61,217 bases of DNA from Oceanococcus sp041619555 (lineage in GTDB: Bacteria > Pseudomonadota > Gammaproteobacteria > Nevskiales > Oceanococcaceae), in the NCBI GenBank assembly GCA_041619555.1, contig JBFKDQ010000020.1, positions 1-61,217 of the forward strand. Direction: 5' to 3'. The notes beneath the pieces are model-generated. The model did not search any database. It had not been told where the DNA came from and worked only from the letters and a program-made list of their open reading frames with translations. The position numbers and the translations under genes were made by a program. How positions within the stretch are numbered: the first letter of the stretch is position 1; every line of letters starts with the position of its first letter. This document shows, in pieces, positions 1-9,341 of the stretch.

Positions 1-42
1 GACTGGGCCCTGCCCATGTTGATGGATGCGATTCTGCCCTGA
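1..42 (+). CDS. C-terminal end of an unidentified protein (cut by window edge)
   Basis: Frame 1 is open from the first base to a TGA at 40-42 and gives 13 residues ending in M-D-A-I-L-P. A 62-base gap with the ribosome site of the next gene follows. It could be the tail of an upstream gene in the same direction. The fragment is too short to identify, and an open frame of this length can occur by chance. Confidence 0.3.
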   Translation, partial: DWALPMLMDAILP

Positions 43-104
43 GACCAACACCACGACACCGGCCGACCCGGTCTGGCCCATCAAAAATACAGAGGGAGAC
101 ACCC

Positions 105-2543
105 GTGAACATCTGCAATTCTCATCGGCTCGCCGCCGCGCTGTGCCTTGGCCTGCTGCTTGGCGCCTGCGGTGAAGGTGGCCGACAAGGCCTGGACACC
201 CGCGCAAGTCTGGGCTCACCGGAATCCATGGCTCGCGGGGCGGACGAGGTCCAGGCCGATTTCCACACCCTGAGCACGCCGCCACTGGCGGCCGGTCAGT
301 TCGAGCTGCTGACCCTGTCCACCCTGCCCGATGCAGTGACCAATGGGGATGTGCTGGTCGGCATCCGCGGGGTCAACGACAGCCGGGCGCTGAGGGTGAC
401 GCGCAATGGCGAAGACGTCACCGCAGCCTTTGCGCGTCAGGCCAACGGCGAGATTCATGGTCTGATCGAAGGTTTGCGCTTAGGACCCAACACGCTGGAG
501 GCCCGCTTGGGAGAGCGTCGGGCGACGCTCACGGTGCGCAATCATCCGGTGACCGGGCCGGTGATCTCCGGCCCGCATCAGAGTCCCTTTTACTGCCGCA
601 CCCAGGATGTCGGCCTGGGCGAACCCATCGACGAGAACTGCTCGGTGGAAACGCAATATCAGTGGTTTTATCGCTCAGCGCACGATCAGGCTTTTCATGA
701 GCTGGCGGATCCCTACGCCCCCTACCCGGACGATGTGATCATGACCGAAACGGCCTGGGGCGAGGCCGTGCCTTTCGTGGTGCGGGTGGAATCGGCCACC
801 ATCAATCGCGGCATCACCCGCCTGGCGGTGCTGGATGATCCGGCCGCACGCGGGCCAGACCAGAGCTTCGCTCCGACCTACCGCGGGCGGGTCTATTACG
901 CCTACGGCGAATCCTGCGGGGTGGGCTATCAGCAGGGCACCAATGATGTGGGCTATGTGCTGGGCGCGCCCGATTTCACCACGGTCAGCGCCGATCGTCT
1001 GCTGATCAACCTGGTCGGGATTGCCGATCGCCTGGGCAAGGGCGATGTGACCGTGCATTCCACCCTCTCGGCCTTCGGCGTGCACTGCAATCCGCTGGTC
1101 AGCGCCGAGACCACCATGATGATCAAGGAGCACATCTCCGAGCGTTACGGATTAGTCCAGCTGATGGTCGGCACCAATGGCTCGGGCGCCGCGCTGCAGC
1201 AATACAATGCGGCCAACAACGCGCCGGGCCTGCTCAATGCCGCCATGCCCACGGCGACCTTCGCCGACATCCCTTCCACCGCGATGACGGTCACCGACTG
1301 CGGTCTGTTGCAGCACTACTATGCCAACAGCGCGCTGCCCTGGGACCAGAACAAGCAGGCCGCGGTCAACGGTCACAACCTGCAGTCCGGCAATCAGCTC
1401 AACGCCATCTGTCAGAGCTGGGTGGATGCCTTCTTCAACCGGGTGATTCCGGATGAGGGCTGCCCGGGACAGATTCCGCAAGAAGAGCGCTACCACCCCA
1501 CGGACAATCCCGGCGGCGTGCGCTGCACGGTGCAGGATGCCAACGTCAATGTTTATGGCCGGGACGAACGTGGCTTCGCCCACCGGGCGATCGACAATGT
1601 CGGGGTGCAATATGGCCTGGGCGCGCTGCTGGATGATCGGATCAGCGCTGCGGAATTTCTTGACCTGAACCGCCAGATCGGCGGGCTGGACATCGATGGC
1701 CGCTTCGTGCCCGAGCGCCACGCCATGAACCCGGAGGTCGAAGCGCTGACCTATCGGGTGGGCGGGGTGATTGGTCGCGGCGCGCTGGACCAGACCCCGA
1801 TTCTGGACCTGGGCCCGTACCTGGACTGGATTCCCGGCGCCAATATTCACGAGGCGGTGCGTCCCTTCACCATCCGGGCCCGCCTGCGTGCCCGCAGCGG
1901 CCAAGACAGCACCCAGTCCATCTGGCGCGGCGTGGTCACCCAGGCCGACGCCTATCCGGTGATGGAGCAATGGCTGCTGGCGACCGAGGCCCTGCGGCCC
2001 GGCCACGGCGGCGATCACGTGGCCGCGGTCATTGCCGGCAAGCCCTTTGAGGCCGAGGACCGCTGCACCTTCGGCACCATTGGGGGGCGCCTGGAACTGC
2101 CCGACGCCCTGATGCTGCCCCTGGGCCTGGCGCAGTTCCCGCTGCTGCCGCAAAGCGGTCTGCACGAGGCCCTGCCCGGCCTGGATCTGGACGTGCCGCT
2201 GATGATCAACACGCCAGAGGATTTCGACAGCGGCCTGGGCATCTGCTCGCAGGTCCTGCCGGTGACCCGCACACCGCGCATGGTCGCCGGCATGCCCATG
2301 AGCGACGACATCATCAAATGCCAGCTCAAGCCGGTGAACCCCAGGGATTACCAGGGCCGCCTGAACGACGCCCAACTGGCCGAGCTGCAGGACATCTTCC
2401 CCAACGGGGTCTGCGACTTCAGCAAACCGGCCGCCGGCGATGTCAGCCACAGCATGCTCTGGCCTTCGGTGGGTGGCGATACCCTGATGGAGGCGCATTC
2501 GCTGAGCTGGCGCGTGGCACGTTCGAATTTATCCACGCCTTAA
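105..2543 (+). CDS. DUF6351 family lipoprotein
   Basis: This 812-residue protein starts with GTG after a good ribosome site (AGGGAGA). The N-terminus is a lipoprotein signal with a lipobox L-G-A-C (Cys22), so it is probably anchored to the outer or inner membrane facing the periplasm. The segment near residues 68-150 (LSTLPDAVTNGDVLVGI..., then VRNHPVTGPVISGPH) matches my memory of the N-terminal region shared by DUF6351 proteins. That family is uncharacterised but resembles secreted tannase-like or esterase-like hydrolases. Many cysteines in the mature part fit an exported, disulfide-containing protein. The enoyl-CoA hydratase-like gene follows 19 bases downstream, so the pair may be co-transcribed and act on one carbon source. 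The family call is fairly sure; the function is unknown. Confidence 0.8.
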   Translation: MNICNSHRLAAALCLGLLLGACGEGGRQGLDTRASLGSPESMARGADEVQADFHTLSTPPLAAGQFELLTLSTLPDAVTNGDVLVGIRGVNDSRALRVTRNGEDVTAAFARQANGEIHGLIEGLRLGPNTLEARLGERRATLTVRNHPVTGPVISGPHQSPFYCRTQDVGLGEPIDENCSVETQYQWFYRSAHDQAFHELADPYAPYPDDVIMTETAWGEAVPFVVRVESATINRGITRLAVLDDPAARGPDQSFAPTYRGRVYYAYGESCGVGYQQGTNDVGYVLGAPDFTTVSADRLLINLVGIADRLGKGDVTVHSTLSAFGVHCNPLVSAETTMMIKEHISERYGLVQLMVGTNGSGAALQQYNAANNAPGLLNAAMPTATFADIPSTAMTVTDCGLLQHYYANSALPWDQNKQAAVNGHNLQSGNQLNAICQSWVDAFFNRVIPDEGCPGQIPQEERYHPTDNPGGVRCTVQDANVNVYGRDERGFAHRAIDNVGVQYGLGALLDDRISAAEFLDLNRQIGGLDIDGRFVPERHAMNPEVEALTYRVGGVIGRGALDQTPILDLGPYLDWIPGANIHEAVRPFTIRARLRARSGQDSTQSIWRGVVTQADAYPVMEQWLLATEALRPGHGGDHVAAVIAGKPFEAEDRCTFGTIGGRLELPDALMLPLGLAQFPLLPQSGLHEALPGLDLDVPLMINTPEDFDSGLGICSQVLPVTRTPRMVAGMPMSDDIIKCQLKPVNPRDYQGRLNDAQLAELQDIFPNGVCDFSKPAAGDVSHSMLWPSVGGDTLMEAHSLSWRVARSNLSTP

Positions 2544-2562
2544 TTTTTACGGAAACCGCAAC

Positions 2563-3531
2563 ATGTCCCAGCAGATCCGCATCAACCGTCAGGGCGCGGT
2601 GCAAACCATCGCCTTCAACAACCCGCCGATGAACTTCATCAGCCATGTGATGCTCAAGGAGCTGTACGAGGAACTGCTGCGGCTGCGCGAGGACCCCGCG
2701 GTCCGCGTGCTGGTGCTCACCGGCGGCATGCCGGACTCCTTCGTCACCCACTACGATGTCGGCGAATTGCTGGCCCTGGCCCGGCGCGGCAAGCCGACCG
2801 GCGATTCGCGCCTGGGCGAGCACATACTGAGTATGGCGGTGAAGCTGGTCAAAGCCTCACCGCGGGTGGAACGCATGGTGCACAAGGCGGTGCAGAAGCG
2901 CTCCAGCGCCGAACAGGGCATCTTCTACTGGGCCCGGGTCCTGGAACTGCTGGACACTATGCCCAAGCCGGTGATCGCGGCGATCAGCGGCCTGTGCCTG
3001 GGCGGCGGCTGCGAGATTGCCCTGTGCTGCGACTTCCGCTACATGGCCGATCAGCCGCAGTACCGCATCGGCCTGCCTGAGGTCCTGGTCGGCATCATTC
3101 CCGGTGGTACCGGCACCCACCTGCGCCTGCCGCGCATCGTCGGTGAGGCCCGGGCGCTGGAAATGCTGCTGACCGGCGAGCTGTACACCCCGGAGCAGGC
3201 CCAGCAAATGGGCCTGATCCACCAAGCCCTGCCCTCAAGCTCGCTTATGCCCGAGGTGATGGCCCTGGCCAGCAAGCTTGCCCGCGGCGCCCCGCTGGCC
3301 CAGGCCGCGATCAAACGCAATGTGCGCGAAGGCGCCCGCATGGCCTATGCCGACGCCCAGGCCCTGGATCTGGCGGTGACCAACGTGGCCCTGTTTTCCA
3401 AAGATGCCGACAAGGGCATGGCGCATTACGTCGAAAAGGTTTCGGCCTACCGTGATCTGGACCTGGATCGGGTACTCGAGGACACGACGGGACTGCGTGA
3501 GGGGCAGGAGATCACGTTTCACGGAGATTAG
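2563..3531 (+). CDS. Enoyl-CoA hydratase/isomerase family protein
   Basis: This 322-residue crotonase-fold protein acts on acyl-CoA thioesters. The oxyanion-hole loop is visible as L-G-G-G-C-E-I-A-L at about 146-154. The LPEVLVGIIPGGTGTHLRL segment (171-189) carries Glu173 at the usual second catalytic glutamate position. A stretch of about 50 residues (roughly 72-120, basic and helical) sits between the first oxyanion element and the core. It is longer than in classical 260-residue hydratases. The C-terminal extension ends in acidic residues rather than the usual KR-rich end. It follows the DUF6351 gene by 19 bases. Fatty or aromatic acyl-CoA degradation is likely; the substrate cannot be read from sequence. 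Confidence 0.85.
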   Translation: MSQQIRINRQGAVQTIAFNNPPMNFISHVMLKELYEELLRLREDPAVRVLVLTGGMPDSFVTHYDVGELLALARRGKPTGDSRLGEHILSMAVKLVKASPRVERMVHKAVQKRSSAEQGIFYWARVLELLDTMPKPVIAAISGLCLGGGCEIALCCDFRYMADQPQYRIGLPEVLVGIIPGGTGTHLRLPRIVGEARALEMLLTGELYTPEQAQQMGLIHQALPSSSLMPEVMALASKLARGAPLAQAAIKRNVREGARMAYADAQALDLAVTNVALFSKDADKGMAHYVEKVSAYRDLDLDRVLEDTTGLREGQEITFHGD

Positions 3532-3706
3532 CGCAGCCGCTCCAAGCCAAGCGCGTCGCGACTCGCAGGGCGCTACGCGCTGGAACGGCCAGGCCTCTCC
3601 CAGATCCGCCGCCCTGCCCGAGCATCCACATTCGCGCCACATCCCAATGGCGGGCTGGCGGAATGATCCCGTGAACAGCCGCCCAGTTAAGACTGGCGCA
3701 TTGAAA

Positions 3707-4762
3707 TCAAGCCGTGAACGGCGTCCAGGACCGTCGGCGCACCAGCGCATACCCAGCCAGCAGCCAAAGAACGACCGCAGGCAGAGCGCCGCCACGCAAT
3801 CCGCCACTTCCGACCAGAACTGACCTGGGCGCATCGTCTGCCGGGCAGACACCGCCTGCAATCGGAATCCGAGCGGTCAAGGGCAGGTCGCGCGAAGAGT
3901 GACCCACCAGTACCTCATAGCAACCCGGTGCCTGCAACCAATCGCCAATGGCTTCATCCCAAGAAGCGAAGGCGCGCCAATCCAGTTCGATGCTTAGCAC
4001 CTGTGACTCTCCTGGTGCCAGTTTGGCCTTCCTGAAGCCTTTGAGCTGACGCGGAGGCTCAAAGGCACTGACAGGAAATCCGACATAAACCTGCACGCTT
4101 TCGGCGCCCGTGCGCTCGCCGATGTTCTCAAGCGTGACATTGACAGAGGCCCTGTCACCCGGAGACTGCACGACGAGATCGGACAACGTGAAGCGGGTGT
4201 AGGACAATCCGAATCCAAAGGGAAACAGGGGCTCAATGCCCATCTCGTCGTACCAGCGGTAGCCCACGAGCAAGCGCTCGCTGTACTCGGCTTCAAAATT
4301 CACGCCGGGATATTGCTCGACCGCACGAAATGGCGTGTCGGCCATCTGCTTGGGAAAGCTGCGAGGCAGTTTTCCCGATGGATTGGCCCGCCCGTAGAGA
4401 ATATTGGCAATGGCGTTGCCCTGTTCGATCCCGGCGAACCAGAAATCCGTCACGGCGCTGACAGCATCCAGCCAGGGCATGGAGACTGGCGCGCCGGCCA
4501 TAATCGCGACCACCGTGTTCGGGTTGACCGCGGCCACATCGGCAATCAAGGCATTCTGATCGATCGGCAGCGCCTGGCAGAATATGCCCAGGCAAGGACC
4601 CGGTTGCATGTCGAGGTTGGGCCGGTCGAAGGACTCGTTCTCCACGCTCGACACCACAACGACAGCCACGTCGGCCAGTGCCGCCAGTGCCTGGGCGTCG
4701 GCGCGGGACGAACCATCGGCATACAGCACCACATCACCGTACTCCAGTCCGATCCGACCCAT
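3707..4762 (-). pseudogene. Glycoside hydrolase family 3, C-terminal half only, with GlyGly-CTERM-like tail
   Basis: The 351-residue frame matches only the C-terminal part of beta-glucosidase-type GH3 enzymes. It covers the second alpha/beta domain (ADVAVVVVSSVENESFD..., then GNAIANILYGRANPSGKLP), the PFGFGLSYT segment and a fibronectin-III-like domain. The N-terminal TIM barrel with the nucleophile aspartate, normally about 350-400 residues, is absent. An in-frame TAG lies just upstream of the first ATG. The C-terminus is a Gly/Ser-rich stretch, a hydrophobic helix (LPAVVLWLLAGYALV) and then R-R-R, which resembles a GlyGly-CTERM rhombosortase sorting signal. I read it as a gene truncated by deletion, with the break near 4760. 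No catalysis is expected from what remains. Confidence 0.75.
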
Positions 4763-4981
4763 TCCCTAATGAAGAAAACCGTCTGGCAATCCGGTGACTG
4801 CAGCAGTAGGTATCAGAGCAAGAGCGGCCATGTGATCGCGATGTTGCCCGGGTTCTCCTTCAGCGATCGCCACCTGGCCAGGACATTCCGTATGCAGCAT
4901 CATCATTTCACGGATGAGCCTGCACGCTTGCCGAAAACTGAAGCCTTGAACGCCACCTGAACCGCTGAGAGCGCATTCAAC

Positions 4982-5797
4982 ATGAGAGATTTCGAAAACA
5001 AGATCGTTGTGATTAGCGGTGCCGGATCGGGCATGGGACGTGCCTATGCGGAAGCTTTCGGCCGTCGTGGCGCGAAATTGGCGCTGAACGATGTCAATCC
5101 GGAGGGTCTTGCACAGACGGTAGCCTTGCTGCGCCAGCAGGGTGTCACCCACATCCTTGAGCAGGTTTTTGATGTGGCTGACGCAGCGGCTTTCATGGCC
5201 TTCGCGACGTCAGTCCAGGAGGCGTTCGGTCCTGCGCATGTCGTCATCAACAATGCCGGCATTGAAGGTGCGCAGAAACCCGCGTGGGCTCTGAGTGAGC
5301 AGGAGCTCGATCGCATCATGGCCGTGAACTTCCGCGGCGTGGTGAACGGTAGTCGGGTATTTCTGCCGCAGCTGATGTCCAATCAGGAAGGGGCGCTGGT
5401 CAACGTGTCCAGCATCTTCGGCCTTGTTGGCACGCCGAACAGTGCGGATTACTGCGCGAGCAAGTTCGCGGTCAGGGGGTATACCGAAGCCCTGATGGTG
5501 GAGCTGCAGAACAGTCCGATTTATGCCTACCTGGTACATCCAGGCGGCATCGCGACAAACATCGTGCAAAAGTCCGCAGGACAGGACTTCAATGCGCGTT
5601 TTCTGACCACGCCTCCGGAGGCGATTGCCGAGCACCTTATCCGGTGCATCGGCCGCAGGAAGCTGCGGATCGTGTTCGGCAATCACGCGCTGAGAACCTG
5701 GTTGGCCAGCTGGGCCCTGCCGCTGAAGTGGCGAAATGCCGTGTTATGGCGCGAGCTGAAGGGCGTCACCGATCAGACACATTACCCTCGCAGATGA
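4982..5797 (+). CDS. SDR family NAD(P)-dependent oxidoreductase
   Basis: This 271-residue classical short-chain dehydrogenase/reductase has all the landmark residues. These are the nucleotide loop G13-A-G-S-G17-M-G19, N90-N-A-G93, Ser144 and the catalytic pair Tyr157/Lys161 (YCASK). An aspartate after the second strand (LNDVN) suggests NAD(H) preference. The C-terminal 40 residues are longer than the minimal SDR and amphipathic (LRTWLASWALPLKWRNAVLW), perhaps membrane-associating. A remnant of a second SDR gene begins 25 bases downstream, so this was probably the first gene of a catabolic SDR cluster. The 5' neighbour is the truncated GH3 gene, in divergent orientation. The substrate is unknown. 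Confidence 0.88.
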   Translation: MRDFENKIVVISGAGSGMGRAYAEAFGRRGAKLALNDVNPEGLAQTVALLRQQGVTHILEQVFDVADAAAFMAFATSVQEAFGPAHVVINNAGIEGAQKPAWALSEQELDRIMAVNFRGVVNGSRVFLPQLMSNQEGALVNVSSIFGLVGTPNSADYCASKFAVRGYTEALMVELQNSPIYAYLVHPGGIATNIVQKSAGQDFNARFLTTPPEAIAEHLIRCIGRRKLRIVFGNHALRTWLASWALPLKWRNAVLWRELKGVTDQTHYPRR

Positions 5798-5822
5798 AAA
5801 CCGGCGCCGGGAAGACAGCCGG

Positions 5823-5879
5823 ATGAAATCCTTCCAGGACAAGCTGGCCATCGTGACCGGTGGCGGAGGTGCGCTGTAG
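5823..5879 (+). pseudogene. 5' stub of a second SDR gene
   Basis: An ATG at 5823 opens a frame reading M-K-S-F-Q-D-K-L-A-I-V-T-G-G-G-G-A-L and then a TAG at 5877. This is the first beta strand and the start of the glycine-rich nucleotide loop of a short-chain dehydrogenase. Homology stops exactly where the loop should continue. It lies 25 bases after the intact SDR gene in the same direction, so it looks like the surviving end of an operon cut by a deletion or rearrangement. Confidence 0.6.
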
Positions 5880-6584
5880 GCAATGCGCTCCGCCACGCTC
5901 GGACGGACCCGTCCGAGTTCCGGGTCCGTGCCGGCCTGTGCTTCGCGCAGTTGGCGCAAACGTTTTTTCGCCCGTGCTCCCAGAACCGGCTTGAGTTGAG
6001 GACCACCGCCGAGCAGTTCGGCATCGAATTCATCTTTCGCGAAATACACCCGGACGACCTCATGGCGGTAGCTGATCGGAGCCTGCACTCGGGCTTCAAG
6101 TTCGCCAGCGGGATCTGGGCGTGGCTAAGTCAATTCAATACGAATGAAGGACTCCTGCTCACCGATCAGCCGTGACTTCAAGCTGTACCAGCCCACCAAA
6201 CTGTATTCGATACCGTGCCGGCTCAGGGGCGGATGCCTTTGGGAACGACAGCCTTCATGCAGATCAGGATCGCTAGCGGCATCTCAACACGGGCGACGCG
6301 GACAGCTGAAAGCCGCCCGAATCCCGAGATTTGAGCAAACGCTGCAAGCAGAACTCCACGGTTATCTCCTTACGAGACATTCCTGAAGACGACGTTCAAG
6401 CTTTGCAAAGTCTGGTCCGGCGTAGTCGCTGCTCATTGTGCGTGACACGCAACCAGATGACCTCAACCATCGGGCCATTTTGGACTTGGCCTCTTGATGG
6501 AAGACCGTGCGGCCGTCTTGAGTCGCCCGCTCTGCCGCCCCCTCCCACAAGCGCATGCGGCGGGACACAAGCCTGGGGCCAGGC
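5880..6584. other. Gene-poor stretch with unrecognised coding relics
   Basis: No intact gene is visible in these 705 bases. On the minus strand a frame from about 6220 down to 5880 has coding-like composition (YRHEVVRVYFAKDEFDAELL...). It is interrupted by a TAG at 6125-6127 and merges into the SDR stub junction. I could not assign it to a family. Another minus-strand frame at 6362-6592 shows no recognisable motif. The stretch looks like decayed sequence between a broken SDR cluster and the TonB-dependent receptor. Confidence 0.4.
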
Positions 6585-9116
6585 TCATTCAAATCGGTAA
6601 CTCAGATCCAGGCCGAGCGTACGCGGCGGCCCCCAGGCCAACGCTCTGTCGGCATGCGGGAGATTGTCCGTCACCGTCAAAGGGTATTCCTCATCGGCAA
6701 GATTCTTGCCCCAGAGCGCGATTTCCGCATCGCCGCCCAGCACGCTCAGGTCACCGAGGATCAAACGGGCGTTAAGCAACCCATAGCCATCGATGGCGGT
6801 CAGACCGCGACGTTCCTCGGTGACCACAAAGCCGGTGCGATCGCCAATGTACTGATAATGCAGATAGCCTCGCAGGCTGCCCCAAGCAGCGTTCAGGAGT
6901 GTCCAGTCGATGGACGCCACATAGGAATGAGGAGGCGCCGCGGTAAAGGGATACAGGTGAGCGACATTGTTGCCCTCCTTGTCGATCACTTCCTTGACCT
7001 TGGCGTCCAGAAAGGCGTACTGCAAAGCAAGAACGAGATGGCGGCTGGGTACAAATGCGGTGTCGATTTCGAAACCGCGCATCCGTGCCTTGCCGGTATT
7101 GCGAGATTTCAGATCGGAAATCGTGCCGGCGATCAGAAAATTGTTCTGCATGTCCTGGTAGCGCGCATTGAAGACGGCGGCGTTGAGTCGCAGGCTTCGC
7201 TGCAGCCACTGGCTCTTGATCCCCATCTCCAGCGATTTCACCTTCTCGGGCCGGTATCCTTCGACGAAGCCAAAACCATAGTCGGTGCCATCCGAAGCCG
7301 GGCCGGATTCGCCGGAGATCTGCGGGTCACGCAGGTTGAAACCGCCGCTTTTGTAGGCCGTGGCGTAGGACAGATAGCTGGTCGCGTTTTCGTTGAGATC
7401 GAACTGGATGTTGGCGGAAGGGGAAAAGTCCGAATAGGTGCTGGAGGCCCTGACATCGACAAAGGTCTCAGGTGCGCCGATGGGCTCGCCGGGAACGGGA
7501 ACCGGCGCAAGCTCCGTATCACCCTGCCGGAATTCGGCATACTGCGTCTGCACGAAATCCTTGATCGCATAACGTTCGTCCCAGGACTGGCGCAGACCCA
7601 AAGTAAAATTCCATCGGCCGTCCATCCATTGCGGTCGCCAGGACGCCTGTCCGAACACGGCATAAGCGCTGTTCTTGATCTGGTACAGATAATCCCAGAA
7701 CACGGAGAACTTGGGGTTCAACTCATCCCTGAGCAACGGGCTCAGGCCCGGGACAGCCGTCACCAGGAACTGCATCTGCTGGGGGTCGACGATGGCGCTG
7801 GTGATGTGGTTTGCGGGACTGCCATCCTCAAACCCCTTCTCGGTGAAATGGTACAGGCCGGCAATGTATTCCACGCTGTCCTGCAGGGCGGTGCCGGCGA
7901 TCTGCAGTTCATGCGACCACTGGCTCTGCTCGGTATGAGGCACGACGGCGGGCGTGGGATTGCCATCATTCTCCAGCCGTGCAGCAGGGCTATCGTAAGC
8001 ACCGAAATCCAGGCGGTAGTCAGCAGACCCCTTGCCGCCACCGAGCTCTGGGTACTGGTCGTCTTCGAGCGCGCGATAGGCGCCGATGTATTTCAGTTCG
8101 GCAGTGCCCCAAGGCAAGTCCCACAGCGGACCGGTCAAGCTGAGGGTGTGGCCCTTGACACGCGAGCCGGAAGCCAGCAAAGGGACGCTGGTTGCCAGGG
8201 CATCCAGACGACGTTCGGAGTAGACCGTCTGGGTTTGCGCATAGGGCTTGAAGAACTCGGCCAGGCCATGATTGGTGTTTGGTGGAATAATCGCCTGGAA
8301 GATGGCGTTGAAGTAGCTCAGATCGGTCTGGTCATAACTGTAGTCCAGGTTTAACCAGTCGCTCGCCAGATAGCTCGCATCGAAACGCAAGGCCCATTCC
8401 TGGCGATCTCCAAAGTCTCCGCCCGGGCCGGTGTTTTCCACAAAGCCATCGCTGTGGCGGCCCAGCAAGGCCAGTTTGACCGCCAGATCCTCTCCCAGGG
8501 GGAGGTTGAATGAGCTTTTCGCGGTCAATAGATTGCGCTCGCCCAGCGTGAGCTTGTGACGCATGGAGAAAGCGGCCGGATCCGGCTTGCGGCTGATGAT
8601 GTTGACCGCGCCCCCGGTGGCATTTCGGCCATAAAGCACCCCTTGAGGCCCTCGCAGCACCTCGATGCGCTGGACGTCGGCCAGATCCAGGGCCAGGCCC
8701 ACGGAGCGCGCCAGATAGACCCCGTCGATATAGATCCCTACAGCCGCATCCTGCGTGATCTGGGCGTCATTCACTCCGACTCCGCGGATGAAGATGCGCA
8801 TCGCCGTGTTGCCCAGGGGGTGCGGTTCCGTCACCATGCTGGGCACATTGGCAGCAAGATCCTCCAAGCCGCCGATACCGCGCAAATCCAGTTTTTCTTC
8901 ACCGAATGCCTCGATTGAAATCGGTGTTTTCTGCACGGTGGAGCTACGACGTTGGGCCGTGACCACGATCTCTTCCAGGGCTGCAGGCGCCGCGCGGTCG
9001 ACCGGCGCCAATGCGTCCTCATCGAGCTCGACGCTTTCGCCCCCCTCCTGTGCGGCCAGTGCCGATGAGAAAAGCACGATGCAGACAAGCAATTGGAGCG
9101 GGATCTGGCGGTGCAT
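6585..9116 (-). CDS. TonB-dependent receptor
   Basis: This 843-residue outer-membrane receptor has a type I signal peptide (MHRQIPLQLLVCIVLFSSALA) followed by a TonB-box-like EEIVVTAQRR. The plug domain shows IFIRGVG, VYLARS and the conserved VEVLRGPQG-type motif RIEVLRGPQGVLYGRNATGGAVN. The rest is a long beta-barrel with typical YLSYATAYKSGGFN and Y-x-x-M-E-x-G segments. The ATG at 9116 is chosen because a GAGGA site lies 6-10 bases upstream and the signal peptide begins there. The frame itself is open 14 codons further. It is transcribed divergently from the membrane/oxidase-subunit operon, with a TGTACA palindrome in between. The subfamily suggests import of a hydrophobic or complex organic substrate rather than a classical siderophore. 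That is inference. Confidence 0.92.
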   Translation of the reverse strand: MHRQIPLQLLVCIVLFSSALAAQEGGESVELDEDALAPVDRAAPAALEEIVVTAQRRSSTVQKTPISIEAFGEEKLDLRGIGGLEDLAANVPSMVTEPHPLGNTAMRIFIRGVGVNDAQITQDAAVGIYIDGVYLARSVGLALDLADVQRIEVLRGPQGVLYGRNATGGAVNIISRKPDPAAFSMRHKLTLGERNLLTAKSSFNLPLGEDLAVKLALLGRHSDGFVENTGPGGDFGDRQEWALRFDASYLASDWLNLDYSYDQTDLSYFNAIFQAIIPPNTNHGLAEFFKPYAQTQTVYSERRLDALATSVPLLASGSRVKGHTLSLTGPLWDLPWGTAELKYIGAYRALEDDQYPELGGGKGSADYRLDFGAYDSPAARLENDGNPTPAVVPHTEQSQWSHELQIAGTALQDSVEYIAGLYHFTEKGFEDGSPANHITSAIVDPQQMQFLVTAVPGLSPLLRDELNPKFSVFWDYLYQIKNSAYAVFGQASWRPQWMDGRWNFTLGLRQSWDERYAIKDFVQTQYAEFRQGDTELAPVPVPGEPIGAPETFVDVRASSTYSDFSPSANIQFDLNENATSYLSYATAYKSGGFNLRDPQISGESGPASDGTDYGFGFVEGYRPEKVKSLEMGIKSQWLQRSLRLNAAVFNARYQDMQNNFLIAGTISDLKSRNTGKARMRGFEIDTAFVPSRHLVLALQYAFLDAKVKEVIDKEGNNVAHLYPFTAAPPHSYVASIDWTLLNAAWGSLRGYLHYQYIGDRTGFVVTEERRGLTAIDGYGLLNARLILGDLSVLGGDAEIALWGKNLADEEYPLTVTDNLPHADRALAWGPPRTLGLDLSYRFE

Positions 9117-9151
9117 GTGGTCCTCGTGATATCGGTGACATTTCCACTGTT

Positions 9152-9164
9152 TGTACACTGTACA
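9152..9164. promoter_or_regulatory. Candidate operator, TGTACA-C-TGTACA palindrome
   Basis: Two TGTACA hexamers, each self-complementary, are separated by one base. They form a perfect inverted repeat 36 bases upstream of the receptor start, in the divergent promoter region. Short palindromes of this kind are typical targets of TetR-family repressors, and a TetR gene lies at 11050-11685. The link between this site and that regulator is inference. Confidence 0.45.
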
Positions 9165-9341
9165 GTTACATCGTATAGTGTCAACCAGAGCATGGTCGCT
9201 GTCGCAACGAACGCCAGAGGCCCGGGGATTGGCGGCTAACCATGGCTCGCAGCACGCCCTGCACGGGCTAGCGAGTCATGGTCGACCCACCGATCACGAG
9301 CGGGAGAGAGATTTCACAGACTTGATCCGAAGGAACTTGCG

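Noticed and set aside
1152..2498. 448-codon minus-strand frame inside the DUF6351 gene
   Set aside because: Histidine/glutamine/valine-rich shadow translation without motifs, as is typical of GC-rich antisense frames.
6555..8354. 599-codon plus-strand frame opposite the first TonB receptor
   Set aside because: Composition and lack of motifs show it is antisense to the receptor, whose plug and barrel signatures are clear.
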